Source: MD308 sp051888795
Lineage (GTDB): Bacteria; Bacillota; Clostridia; Lachnospirales; Lachnospiraceae
Assembly: GCA_051888795.1 (NCBI GenBank)
Contig: JBJFCD010000138.1
Location: 1 to 47,612 of the forward strand
Reading direction: 5' to 3'
DNA: 47,612 nt
A program made the translations under genes and the position numbers. The notes beneath the pieces were generated by a model. That model saw only the letters and a program-made list of their open reading frames with translations, was not told the origin of the DNA and did no database searches. This document shows, piece after piece, positions 7,071-15,260 of this stretch. How positions within the stretch are numbered: the first letter of the stretch is position 1; each line of letters opens with the position of its first letter.

Positions 7071-7654
7071 ATGATTAATCTTACACATCGGTATAAAAAT
7101 GGCTTGTACTCTTCGATGGGAAGAGGTTCTTTATAGAGAATGGAATTATAGCCTGTTGAACCTGCAAGTTCTACAATAGTAAAGAGCATGACATCCACAT
7201 CTTTATATTCATTTTCATCCTGATTTACAAATTCAATAAATCTTTCGTAAATATCGCTGCTATTTGCCTCTCCGGTCAACAGAGTGGAGCGGAGTGCACC
7301 CATGACAAGGTTTTTAGAAATAAAATGGAGTAGCGCCTGATTCTTTACCAGCTCATTAATCAGATGGTCAATAATAAAAATAAGGATATCTTCAAGCTTA
7401 TGAAGATCAGTTTTTCTTACAGCTTTATCGGCACGGTCAAATAACTCATTTGTCTTATGAACGATTAGTTTATTTTTTAAATCATATTTATCTTTAAAAT
7501 AGAGATAGAAGGTGCCTTTGGCAACACCGGCCTTTTCTACGATATCGGAAATAGTAGTGGAGTTAAATCCTTTCTTTGTGAATAAATCGTAAGCAGTGTT
7601 AAAGAGCGCTTCTTTTTTTTGTCTTTTATTTTCGTCAACTTTTCCCATAATCAA
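7049..7654 (-). CDS. TetR/AcrR family regulator of the divergent MMPL operon
   Basis: A 201-residue regulator with an N-terminal TetR helix-turn-helix at about residues 10-60 (LFTKKGFNSTTISDIVEKAG, VAKGTFYLYFKDKYDL) and an all-helical ligand domain after it. It is transcribed away from the MMPL exporter gene, with four copies of a 13-base palindrome in the shared 212-base gap. This is the classic layout for a local repressor of an efflux or envelope transport operon. The inducer is unknown. The ribosome site CAGGAGATTG lies just before the ATG. Confidence 0.9.
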   Translation of the reverse strand: MIMGKVDENKRQKKEALFNTAYDLFTKKGFNSTTISDIVEKAGVAKGTFYLYFKDKYDLKNKLIVHKTNELFDRADKAVRKTDLHKLEDILIFIIDHLINELVKNQALLHFISKNLVMGALRSTLLTGEANSSDIYERFIEFVNQDENEYKDVDVMLFTIVELAGSTGYNSILYKEPLPIEEYKPFLYRCVRLIIKSHQVE

Positions 7655-7735
7655 TCTCCTGTCAACATATGATATTTGAGAGTGTGTGATTTTTATTAGT
7701 AATAGTATACACGGAAATATCAGTTGTTTTCAAGT

Positions 7736-7764
7736 ATATTAGCACATAAATGACTAAAAGTCAA
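7736..7764 (-). promoter_or_regulatory. Candidate tetR promoter overlapping the first operator
   Basis: On the minus strand TTGACT (plus 7759-7764) and TAATAT (plus 7736-7741) are 17 bases apart, and the -35 lies over the right half of operator 1. A second candidate further downstream is TTGAAA-N18-TATACT. Either would allow autorepression. Confidence 0.45.
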
Positions 7765-7848
7765 AAATAAATGACTAAAAGTCATAAAACTATTGACTAA
7801 AGGTCAGTTTTGAGTTATAGTACTGTCAGCATAAATGACCAACAGTCA
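7751..7848. promoter_or_regulatory. Four phased TetR operators
   Basis: Four 13-base palindromes: TGACTAAAAGTCA at 7751-7763 and again at 7772-7784, TGACTAAAGGTCA at 7794-7806, and TGACCAACAGTCA at 7836-7848. The starts are 21, 22 and 42 bases apart, that is, about two or four turns of the helix, so all sites face one side of the DNA. The register skipped between the third and fourth site holds a lone right half (CTGTCA, 7823-7828) over the -10 of the MMPL promoter. Assignment to the adjacent TetR protein is inference from position and symmetry. Confidence 0.8.
7793..7821 (+). promoter_or_regulatory. Promoter of the MMPL operon
   Basis: TTGACT (7793-7798), 17 bases, TATAGT (7816-7821). The -35 is embedded in operator 3 (7794-7806) and operator 4 lies just past the expected transcription start, so bound repressor would block polymerase from two sides. 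Confidence 0.65.
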
Positions 7849-7866
7849 TAAAAGGAGAGTGAAATA

Positions 7867-9948
7867 ATGGTTAAGTTTGGAAAGGCGGTAGTAAAAAGCA
7901 GAGTTGCGATACTGATTATAAGTTTCCTGCTTCTTATTCCGTCGGCATTTGGCTATCTTCATACAAGGGTCAATTATGATGTTCTGACTTATCTTCCTGA
8001 AGATATTGAGACTATGAAAGGGCAGGACATTATGGTGGAAGATTTTGGCATTGGTGCATTTTCCATGTTCATGGTGGATGGCATGGAATCAAAAGATGTT
8101 GCTGCACTGAAGGCTGAGATTGAAAAGGTTGATCATGTAGAAAATGTATTGTGGTATGATTCTGTCGCTGATATCTCAATTCCTCAGAGTATGCTTCCGG
8201 ATAAAATATATGATGTATTTAATACAGATACAGGAACGATGATGGCAATTTTCTTTGATGAAGGTACCTCATCGGACGGAACTATGGAGGCAATCACACA
8301 GATACGGAAGCTGGCAGGAAAACAGTGTTTCTTAAGTGGTATGTCAGCAATTGTTACTGACACAAAGGAATTGGCAGAGAAAGAGACACCGATGTATGTA
8401 CTGATTGCGGTGATTCTGTCATCAATTGTTCTTGCAATTACAATGGAATCTTTTGTTGTTCCGATTTTGTTCCTTTTAAGTATCGGTATGGCAATCATTT
8501 ACAACCTTGGAAGTAACATTATCTTTGGAGAAATTTCATATATAACAAAGGCGTTGGCTGCTGTTTTACAGCTTGGTGTAACGATGGATTATTCTATTTT
8601 CCTGATGCATAGCTATGAAGAGCAGCAGATCAGGTTTGAAGGAGATAAAAAGAGGGCAATGGCACATGCCATTTCTCAGACATTTTCTTCAGTGATCGGA
8701 AGTTCGATTACAACAGTCGCCGGATTTATCGCACTTTGCTTCATGAGTTTTACTCTGGGAATGGATATCGGAATTGTCATGTCAAAAGGTGTTATCATCG
8801 GAGTGATTACCTGTGTAACGATTTTGCCGTCTATGATTCTTGTCTGCGATAAGTTGATTGAGAAGACAAAGCATAAACCATTGCTCCCGGATATCAGAAA
8901 GATATCAAAGAAGGTTACAAAGCATTATTATATTTACGTTGCAATATTTTTGATTCTTCTGTTCCCGGCAATATATGGGAATAGTCACACAGATGTTTAT
9001 TACAATCTTGATGCGACATTGCCGAAAGATCTTCCAAGTGTTATCGCAAATGAGAAGCTTAAAGAAGATTACGATATGAATACGACACATATGCTTCTTG
9101 TAGACAGCGATGTTCCTTCAGAGCAGGTTGGAAGGATGCTGAATGAAATCGATGAGATTGATGGTGTAAAATGGGCGCTTGGGCTTGACAGCCTTGTGGG
9201 TCCGGCAGTCCCGTCAGATATGCTTCCTGAGTCCGTGACCAGTATGCTGAAGAATGATAAGTACCAGATGATTCTTATTAATTCCACTTATAAGGTAGCT
9301 TCTGACAAAGTCAATAAACAGGTGGATGAAATTAACAAGGTGCTGGATAAATATGACAAAGGTGCAATGCTGGTAGGAGAAGCACCGCTGACAAAAGATT
9401 TGATTACGATTACAGATAAAGATTTTAAAACAGTAAGTTTTACTTCGATTGGAATTATTTTTGTGATCATAATGATTTTGTTTAGATCGATCACACTTCC
9501 GATAATCCTTGTAGGAGTGATTGAATTTGCAATATTTGTAAATATGGGTATTCCGTTCTTTACCGGAACGACACTTCCATTTGTTGCTTCAATTGTAATT
9601 GGAACAATTCAGTTAGGAGCTACCGTAGATTATGCCATACTTATGACGACAAGATATAAGCGGGAAAGGAATCACGGATTGCCGAAATTCGAAGCTATTA
9701 AGACAGCTCACCAGGCATCAGCGCAGTCAATCATTGTAAGTGCATTCAGCTTCTTTGCGGCAACGATTGGTGTAGGATTATACTCCAATATTGATATGAT
9801 CAGTTCTCTTTGTATTCTGATGGCAAGAGGTGCATTAATCAGTATGATAGTCGTTGTATTTATTCTGCCATCTATGTTTATGGTATTTGATAAAGTAATA
9901 GTGAAAACAAGCAGTGGGTTCCTGCCTAAAAATAAGCAGGCTAAATAG
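7867..9948 (+). CDS. MMPL/RND-family transporter
   Basis: A 693-residue membrane protein made of two similar halves. Each half has one N-terminal helix, a large extracellular loop and a bundle of about five helices, giving roughly twelve helices in total. The conserved Asp-Tyr pair in the middle of helix 4 or 10 is present in both halves (D241-Y242 in QLGVTMDYSIF and D588-Y589 in QLGATVDYAIL), as expected for the proton relay of MMPL and related RND transporters. Members export lipids, toxic compounds or envelope precursors using the proton gradient. Start at 7867 has AAAGGAGA upstream. It is followed after 12 bases by a secreted heptad-repeat protein and controlled by the divergent TetR gene. 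Confidence 0.92.
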   Translation: MVKFGKAVVKSRVAILIISFLLLIPSAFGYLHTRVNYDVLTYLPEDIETMKGQDIMVEDFGIGAFSMFMVDGMESKDVAALKAEIEKVDHVENVLWYDSVADISIPQSMLPDKIYDVFNTDTGTMMAIFFDEGTSSDGTMEAITQIRKLAGKQCFLSGMSAIVTDTKELAEKETPMYVLIAVILSSIVLAITMESFVVPILFLLSIGMAIIYNLGSNIIFGEISYITKALAAVLQLGVTMDYSIFLMHSYEEQQIRFEGDKKRAMAHAISQTFSSVIGSSITTVAGFIALCFMSFTLGMDIGIVMSKGVIIGVITCVTILPSMILVCDKLIEKTKHKPLLPDIRKISKKVTKHYYIYVAIFLILLFPAIYGNSHTDVYYNLDATLPKDLPSVIANEKLKEDYDMNTTHMLLVDSDVPSEQVGRMLNEIDEIDGVKWALGLDSLVGPAVPSDMLPESVTSMLKNDKYQMILINSTYKVASDKVNKQVDEINKVLDKYDKGAMLVGEAPLTKDLITITDKDFKTVSFTSIGIIFVIIMILFRSITLPIILVGVIEFAIFVNMGIPFFTGTTLPFVASIVIGTIQLGATVDYAILMTTRYKRERNHGLPKFEAIKTAHQASAQSIIVSAFSFFAATIGVGLYSNIDMISSLCILMARGALISMIVVVFILPSMFMVFDKVIVKTSSGFLPKNKQAK

Positions 9949-9960
9949 GAGGTATTTCGT

Positions 9961-12204
9961 ATGAGAGAAGATTTGAAAAAAAGAGTGCTTGCCGGATCGA
10001 TGGCAGTTGCCCTTACAGGTGCCGGGCTCGGAGCAGTGCCGGGCAGTGGTATTGTAAATGAAGCTGAGGCTAAAGATAATAAAAACGCTAAAGAAACAGA
10101 AGATTTCTTTAAAGAGGAGTCTGTTTATGTAAAGGCTGATCCATCCGGAAATGTTACAGATACAACTGTCACAGAGTGGCTTAAAAATCCAGAAAAAGGA
10201 AGTCTTAAAGACGAGACGAATCTTAATGATATCAAGAACGTTAAAGGTGATGAAACATTTTCTGAAGGAAAAGACAATGAGATTAAATGGAAGTCTGAAG
10301 GAAAAGATATTTATTATCAGGGCACATCTGATGAAAAACTCCCGGTTGGAGTAAAGATTTCCTATAAGCTTAACGGAAAGAGCATTTCCGCAGAAGAGCT
10401 TAACGGTAAGAGCGGAAAAGTAGAGATTCAGATAGATTATGATAATGACTCAAAACAGATTGTGGAAGTTGGCAGCAAAAAAGAAGAAATGTATACGCCA
10501 TTTACAATGATCACTGCAATGATGCTTTCTACAGATGAATACACGAATGTTGAAATCGATCATGGAAAAGTGATTTCAGATGGTGATAAAAATATTGTAG
10601 TCGGTATGGGATTTCCTGGACTGAAAGAAAATCTGGATCTGGAAGAGACAGATTTTGATGTTGAGATTCCGGATAGCGTAAAGATCACTGCGGATGTGAA
10701 AAATGCGAGTGTTGGTCCTACTATTACGATGGCATCCTGTGAACTGATAAGTGAACTTGATCTTGATGATGTAGATAGCTTTGATGAGCTTGAAGATTCT
10801 ATGGATGAACTTGAAGATGCGGCCAGCCAGTTAGTTGATGGCAGCAAGGATGCAAAAGATGGTGCAGACCAGTTAAAAGATGGTGCCGGAGAGTTAAAGG
10901 ATGGAACAGATAAACTGTCCGGAGGTTCCGGTGAACTGTCCAATGGTTCTAAAACTCTTGCAGAAGGAAGTAAAGCAGTTGCCGGAGGAATCGATGAACT
11001 GAGCCAGAAGAGCGGTTCTCTGATTACCGGTGTGAACAGCCTGGCTTACGGTGTGACACAGTATACAGCCGGTGTTTCTTCGCTGAAAGAAGGAAGTAAG
11101 GCATTGTATGACGGAGCAGCTAAACTTCAGGCAGGAATAGCTCAGGCAGAAAAATCTACAGAAGAGCAGCTTGTGCCGGGGGCGAAACAGATCATGGACG
11201 GAGCACAGGCTGCAGAAAACTCAGTGGACACAATGGCAGAGAGTCTGAAAGGTGTAGAAAGTCTTTTGAACAGTACGGCCAATGTGGAAGTAACTGCCAA
11301 AGCAGAGGCAACGGCAACTGCAACAGCGACTGCTGAAGATGTGAAGTTCAAGAAGAGTTCTGACGAGATATGGAGTTCGGTTCAGTCAGAACTTCCGGAT
11401 ACTCTAGACGACGAAGAAAAAGAAAAAATAGAAGCGATTGTGAAAAAGGCCGTGTCAGAAGCACAGGAAGTTTCAGCAAAAGAAGTTACTGTTACAGAAA
11501 CGGCTACTGATACACAGACAAAGAAAATCGGTGAGGATGAGAATTATCAGACTGCAGAAGCTTATGTTGGAAAAGTCTCGGAAGGAGCAAGTGAATTAAA
11601 CTCAAAGATGGCAGGACTCTCAGAAGGAGCAAAAGGGCTGTATGGCGGACTTTCACAGTTACAGATGCAGCTGGCAAACGGAAATGATACAGAAAATCCG
11701 ACAATTGCAGATGGTGTATATAGCCTGACAGAAGGCACTAAGAATCTATATCAGGGAGCAGCTGCACTGGTTTCAAAAAATGATGCTTTGAATTTAGGGA
11801 CTATGCAGCTGAAAGAAGGAGGTGCACAGCTTTCCGGTGGTGTAAAAAAACTTTCTCAAGGTGCAAAGCAGGTGTCAACTGGAGCAAGCTCATTAAGTAA
11901 AGGAGCAAAAACTCTGGATGAAGGAATCGATGCATTAGATGAAGGAGCCGGAAATCTTTTTGAAGGAACAAAAGCCCTGGCCGAAGGAATCACAGAACTT
12001 TCCGATGGAATGTCTGAATTTAAAGAAGAAGGAATCGATAAGCTATCCGATGCATTTAACGGAGATTTTAAGAAAGCAAAAGACAGACTGGACGCAATGG
12101 CTGATCTCGGAAAGGCTTATAAATCTTACGCCGGAATTAAAGATGGCGTGGATGGAAGTACGAAATTTATCATAGAGACTGTGGGCATCGAAGAAGATGA
12201 GTAA
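9961..12204 (+). CDS. Secreted xxxLxxG heptad-repeat protein, YhgE/Pip-like without membrane domain
   Basis: A 747-residue protein with a signal peptide (RVLAGSMAVALTGAGLGAVP, likely cut after NEAEA). A folded N-terminal part of about 250 residues precedes two arrays of the seven-residue pattern x-x-x-L-x-x-G (for example GAGELKDGTDKLSGGSGEL), at about residues 286-395 and 545-710. The arrays are separated by a charged insert with a short alanine-threonine run (EATATATATA). Such repeats occur in YhgE/Pip proteins and in fused MMPL proteins (TIGR03057 type), where a membrane domain follows. Here the chain ends in a soluble 30-residue tail (STKFIIETVGIEEDE) with no helix or sorting signal. Located directly behind the MMPL gene, it probably forms a long extracytoplasmic rod working with that transporter. 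That role is inference. Confidence 0.8.
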   Translation: MREDLKKRVLAGSMAVALTGAGLGAVPGSGIVNEAEAKDNKNAKETEDFFKEESVYVKADPSGNVTDTTVTEWLKNPEKGSLKDETNLNDIKNVKGDETFSEGKDNEIKWKSEGKDIYYQGTSDEKLPVGVKISYKLNGKSISAEELNGKSGKVEIQIDYDNDSKQIVEVGSKKEEMYTPFTMITAMMLSTDEYTNVEIDHGKVISDGDKNIVVGMGFPGLKENLDLEETDFDVEIPDSVKITADVKNASVGPTITMASCELISELDLDDVDSFDELEDSMDELEDAASQLVDGSKDAKDGADQLKDGAGELKDGTDKLSGGSGELSNGSKTLAEGSKAVAGGIDELSQKSGSLITGVNSLAYGVTQYTAGVSSLKEGSKALYDGAAKLQAGIAQAEKSTEEQLVPGAKQIMDGAQAAENSVDTMAESLKGVESLLNSTANVEVTAKAEATATATATAEDVKFKKSSDEIWSSVQSELPDTLDDEEKEKIEAIVKKAVSEAQEVSAKEVTVTETATDTQTKKIGEDENYQTAEAYVGKVSEGASELNSKMAGLSEGAKGLYGGLSQLQMQLANGNDTENPTIADGVYSLTEGTKNLYQGAAALVSKNDALNLGTMQLKEGGAQLSGGVKKLSQGAKQVSTGASSLSKGAKTLDEGIDALDEGAGNLFEGTKALAEGITELSDGMSEFKEEGIDKLSDAFNGDFKKAKDRLDAMADLGKAYKSYAGIKDGVDGSTKFIIETVGIEEDE

Positions 12205-12214
12205 ATAAGCAGGT

Positions 12215-12256
12215 AAAAGAGAGGCGAGGAGATAAAAAATCTTCTTGTCTCTTTTT
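12215..12256 (+). terminator. Terminator after the MMPL operon
   Basis: AAAAGAGAGGCGAGGAGAT (12215-12233), a five-base loop, then ATCTTCTTGTCTCTTTTT (12239-12256): an imperfect but strong stem ending in a T run. It lies just after the heptad-repeat gene stop. Confidence 0.75.
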
Positions 12257-12372
12257 ATGGATTATGGTATAGTTGGTCTACGAAATCCTATCAGAGGACT
12301 TTTAAATATTCTAATACCCATTTTGGGAAATCTAACAATTCATTTCAAATTTCATTTCTAGGAGCGATGTCT

Positions 12373-13389
12373 ATGGATAATATGTCTAAAATTTCAAGTA
12401 ATAAGATAACACATATTTATGATCGGATTTTTAAAAAGATTTTAACGCTTTCAAGCAGGGCAGTAATTGGATTGATTAATGGTCTTTTTGGAACAGAGTA
12501 TCCGCCGGACAGTATAATTTCTTATCACTGGACAGAACATCATGATGATGATTTAAATAAAACTCTTGCGGATACGATTATTACTATTAATGGTTCCCAT
12601 TCTTATCATATTGAAGCACAAATGTATGAAGATGAGGAAATCGAATTTCGTGTATTTGACTATGGATACAAGCATGCATTGAAGTCGAGAAATGGTATAA
12701 ATATTCTGGAATTTCCACAGCCCCAGATTATCTATTTATATGAGCATGAAAATATTCCGGATACAGTGAAGATTATTCTTGATTTTGGCAGTCAGGGAAT
12801 ATTTGAATATAAGGTTCCTGTATTCAAATTATTAGAACATAATCTGGAAGAATTGAATCGGCGAAAGATGATTATCCTTGTGCCATTTATGATTTTAAAG
12901 CTTCGAAGAAGTATTGAAAAAAAGCGCACTGATGAGAATATGGAAGCCTTGCGAACACTGATTCTCGATGATATAATTGAATTAATCAGAGAAAATCAGG
13001 AAGTGGGTAATATCACGGCAGCAGATGCAAGACGCCTTCATGACCTGATTCATAAATTGTATAATCATTTATACTCTCACTATGATGAGTTTATTGAAGG
13101 AGGGTTAAACGATATGATGGAAGATGGATTAATTTTGGAGACAGATATTATTGAGGCGGAACTTACTAAGAAGATTACCAAAAGAGTGACTGAAGAAGTA
13201 ACGGAGCAGGTAACGAAGGAAGTAACAGAGCAACTTGAGAAAGAAATGGCTAAGAGAGAAAAACGGATGCAGGAGAAAGCTATTAGAAAATTGTATTTAA
13301 AATTCGGCGATATCAATGAGATTGCTGAATGTTTGGATATTTCGGTTGATAAAGTAAAGAGGTTACTGGAGAATGAAACTGTTATGTAG
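12373..13389 (+). CDS. Rpn family recombination-promoting nuclease, third copy
   Basis: A 338-residue Rpn protein only distantly related to the copies at the left end. The start at 12373 is preferred over the in-frame ATG at 12367 because AGGAG (12360-12364) is 8 bases from it but only 2 from the earlier one. Counted from 12373, the core shows D67 in LADTIITI and the E81-A-Q83 motif in HIEAQMYED. Further on come QIIYLYEHENIP and the FKLLEHNLEELNRRKMIIL region. The C-terminal part contains a repetitive coiled-coil stretch (KRVTEEVTEQVTKEVTEQ) and a helix-turn-helix-like end (DINEIAECLDISVDKVKRLL), a common Rpn tail. It stands alone between two hairpins. Confidence 0.88.
   Translation: MDNMSKISSNKITHIYDRIFKKILTLSSRAVIGLINGLFGTEYPPDSIISYHWTEHHDDDLNKTLADTIITINGSHSYHIEAQMYEDEEIEFRVFDYGYKHALKSRNGINILEFPQPQIIYLYEHENIPDTVKIILDFGSQGIFEYKVPVFKLLEHNLEELNRRKMIILVPFMILKLRRSIEKKRTDENMEALRTLILDDIIELIRENQEVGNITAADARRLHDLIHKLYNHLYSHYDEFIEGGLNDMMEDGLILETDIIEAELTKKITKRVTEEVTEQVTKEVTEQLEKEMAKREKRMQEKAIRKLYLKFGDINEIAECLDISVDKVKRLLENETVM
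13097..13116 (+). promoter_or_regulatory. Possible intragenic ribosome binding site and ATG start in rpn copy 3
   Basis: AAGGAGG at 13097-13103 is as strong as any gene start in the window. It lies 10 bases before an in-frame ATG at 13114 (codon 248, counted from 12373), itself followed by a second ATG. Starting there would give a 91-residue protein with the coiled-coil and helix-turn-helix tail only. Part of the site encodes EGG, so chance is possible, but all three rpn genes here show such a site near the same place. Confidence 0.5.
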
Positions 13390-13392
13390 ATG

Positions 13393-13423
13393 ATAAATGC
13401 AGGGTATGATACCCTGCATTTAT
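13393..13423. terminator. Perfect hairpin after rpn copy 3, possible terminator
   Basis: ATAAATGCAGGGTA (13393-13406) and TACCCTGCATTTAT (13410-13423) form a perfect 14-base stem with a three-base loop. There is no T run beyond the stem, so termination may be weak. The core GATACCCTG is shared with two other terminators in the window. Confidence 0.55.
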
Positions 13424-13472
13424 AGCAGTTGTAAATTGCATTATAAGTAAAAGATGGCGGAGGACAATATAT

Positions 13473-14237
13473 ATGGAAGCTTATACGAGTTTTGCCGAGG
13501 TTTATGATGTTTTCATGGATAATGTACCTTATAAAAAATGGGCAGATTATCTGGAAGGGATTTTGAAAGAAGAGGGAATAGAAGATGGTCTTGTCCTGGA
13601 ACTGGGATGCGGTACAGGAAATATGACGGAAGAACTCGCCAATCGTGGTTACGACATGATTGGTGTAGATAACGCAGAAGAGATGTTAGAGATTGCCATG
13701 AAAAAGAAAGAAAAGAGTGGACATGATATTCTTTACCTTTTGCAGGATATGCAGGAGTTTGAACTGTATGGAACAGTGAGAGCCATTGTGAGTGTGTGTG
13801 ATTCAGTCAATTACATAACAGAAGAAAAAGAACTGGAACAGGTTTTTAGCCTTGTGAATAATTACCTTGATCCACGCGGGATTTTTGTGTTTGACTTTAA
13901 TACGCAGTATAAATATGAAACTCTTCTTGGAAATCAGACAATTGCGGAAGACAGAGAAGACTGCAGTTTTATCTGGGATAATTATTATTATGAAGATGAG
14001 AAGATCAATGAGTATGAACTCACACTGTTTATTAAGGAAAACGAAAAAGACAACCTGTATCGGAAATATCAGGAGATGCATTATCAGAAAGCCTATACAT
14101 TGGATGAAATAAAGGAATTAATTGAATGGTCAGGACTTAAATTTGTGGCAGCATATGACGCTTATACAAAAGAAGAGGTTCATGATAAGAGTGAAAGAAT
14201 CTGTGTCGTTGCCAGAGAGTGTGGAAAGACCTTGTAA
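13473..14237 (+). CDS. Class I SAM-dependent methyltransferase
   Basis: A 254-residue protein with a Rossmann methyltransferase fold. Motif I is VLELGCGTGNMTEELA (near residue 46), the acidic residue after strand 2 is in MIGVDNAEEML, and an aspartate-rich motif IVSVCDSVNYI follows. The rest is of the small YpgQ/UbiE-like type with no clue to substrate. GCGGAGG lies upstream of the ATG. It precedes hslO and nadE, but hslO has its own promoter overlapping this gene's stop codon. Confidence 0.85.
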   Translation: MEAYTSFAEVYDVFMDNVPYKKWADYLEGILKEEGIEDGLVLELGCGTGNMTEELANRGYDMIGVDNAEEMLEIAMKKKEKSGHDILYLLQDMQEFELYGTVRAIVSVCDSVNYITEEKELEQVFSLVNNYLDPRGIFVFDFNTQYKYETLLGNQTIAEDREDCSFIWDNYYYEDEKINEYELTLFIKENEKDNLYRKYQEMHYQKAYTLDEIKELIEWSGLKFVAAYDAYTKEEVHDKSERICVVARECGKTL

Positions 14238-14260
14238 TATGGGAAAAAACATATTAAAAT
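14232..14260 (+). promoter_or_regulatory. Candidate hslO promoter
   Basis: TTGTAA (14232-14237), 17 bases, TAAAAT (14255-14260). The -35 includes the stop codon of the methyltransferase gene (TAA 14235-14237). Confidence 0.5.
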
Positions 14261-14334
14261 AATGTGTGCATGGTTAGGAAATTGAAAAATGCAGAGTCTT
14301 TAGATTAAGAGATTTTAGAGAGAGGAATAGATGA

Positions 14335-15210
14335 ATGAAAGATTATATTGTAAGGGCAACGGCCGCAGATAATCAGGTGCGTGCTTTTGCTGCGACAACA
14401 CGTGAAGTGGTGGAGACAGCAAGACAGCATCATAATACGAGTCCGGTGGCAACGGCAGCGCTTGGAAGGCTTCTCACCGGCGGAGCTATGATGGGAAGCA
14501 TGATGAAAAATGAGACGGACATGCTGACGATTCAGGTGAAAGGTAACGGACCTCTTGGCGGGATTACTGTTACGGCAGATAGCAAAGCAAATGTAAAAGG
14601 ATATGTAGAAAATCCGGATGTCATTCTTCCGCCAAAGAATGGAAAACTTGATGTAGGTGGTGCGGTTGGCATTGGTATCATGCAGGTGATAAAGGATATG
14701 GGCCTTAAGGAGCCTTATGTAGGAGATACAATGCTTGTCACCAGTGAGATTGCAGAAGATCTAACCTATTACTTTGCAAGTTCCGAGCAGGTTCCGTCTT
14801 CCGTTGGGCTTGGTGTACTCATGGAGAAGGATAATACAGTAAAATGTGCGGGCGGATTTATCATACAGATGATGCCGTTTGCACAGGAAGAGACAATCGC
14901 GCAGATTGAAGAAAACTTAAAAAATGTTACTTCTGTGACGTCACTTCTAGAAAAAGGATATACGCCAGAGCAGCTTCTTGAAGCGCTTCTGGGAAATGTG
15001 GGTCTTGAGATTACCGATACTATTCCGACGCAGTTTTATTGCAATTGTTCTAAGGAGAGAGTGGAGAAAGCGGTTGCAAGTATCGGAAGGAAAGATATTC
15101 AGGAAATGATTGAAGAAGGAGAGGACATTGAAGTGAAATGTCATTTCTGTAATACAGCTTATCATTATTCTGTTGAGGATCTGAAGAAAATCATAAAAAG
15201 AAGTAAGTAA
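14335..15210 (+). CDS. hslO: Redox-regulated chaperone Hsp33
   Basis: A 291-residue cytosolic holdase. The N-terminal domain begins DYIVRATAADNQVRAFAATT and has the family pieces GRLLTGGAMMGSMMKN and GNGPLGGITVTAD. The C-terminal redox switch has the zinc cysteines C-x-C (FYCNCS) and C-x-x-C (CHFCNTAYHY), all four present. On oxidation the zinc is released, disulfides form and the chaperone binds unfolding proteins. Length is normal. nadE follows after 50 bases on the same strand and may be cotranscribed. Confidence 0.96.
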   Translation: MKDYIVRATAADNQVRAFAATTREVVETARQHHNTSPVATAALGRLLTGGAMMGSMMKNETDMLTIQVKGNGPLGGITVTADSKANVKGYVENPDVILPPKNGKLDVGGAVGIGIMQVIKDMGLKEPYVGDTMLVTSEIAEDLTYYFASSEQVPSSVGLGVLMEKDNTVKCAGGFIIQMMPFAQEETIAQIEENLKNVTSVTSLLEKGYTPEQLLEALLGNVGLEITDTIPTQFYCNCSKERVEKAVASIGRKDIQEMIEEGEDIEVKCHFCNTAYHYSVEDLKKIIKRSK

Positions 15211-15260
15211 GAAATATAAAAACATAGGAAAAATACACCGGCGAAAACAGGGGGAATATC

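Noticed and set aside
7751..7848. CRISPR-like array
   Set aside because: The repeats are only 13 bases, are palindromic operators within a promoter, and have spacers of 8-29 bases with no cas genes nearby.
10819..12100. DNA-level tandem repeat array
   Set aside because: The periodicity is a seven-residue protein pattern (L and G positions); the DNA itself is not repeated closely enough to be a satellite.
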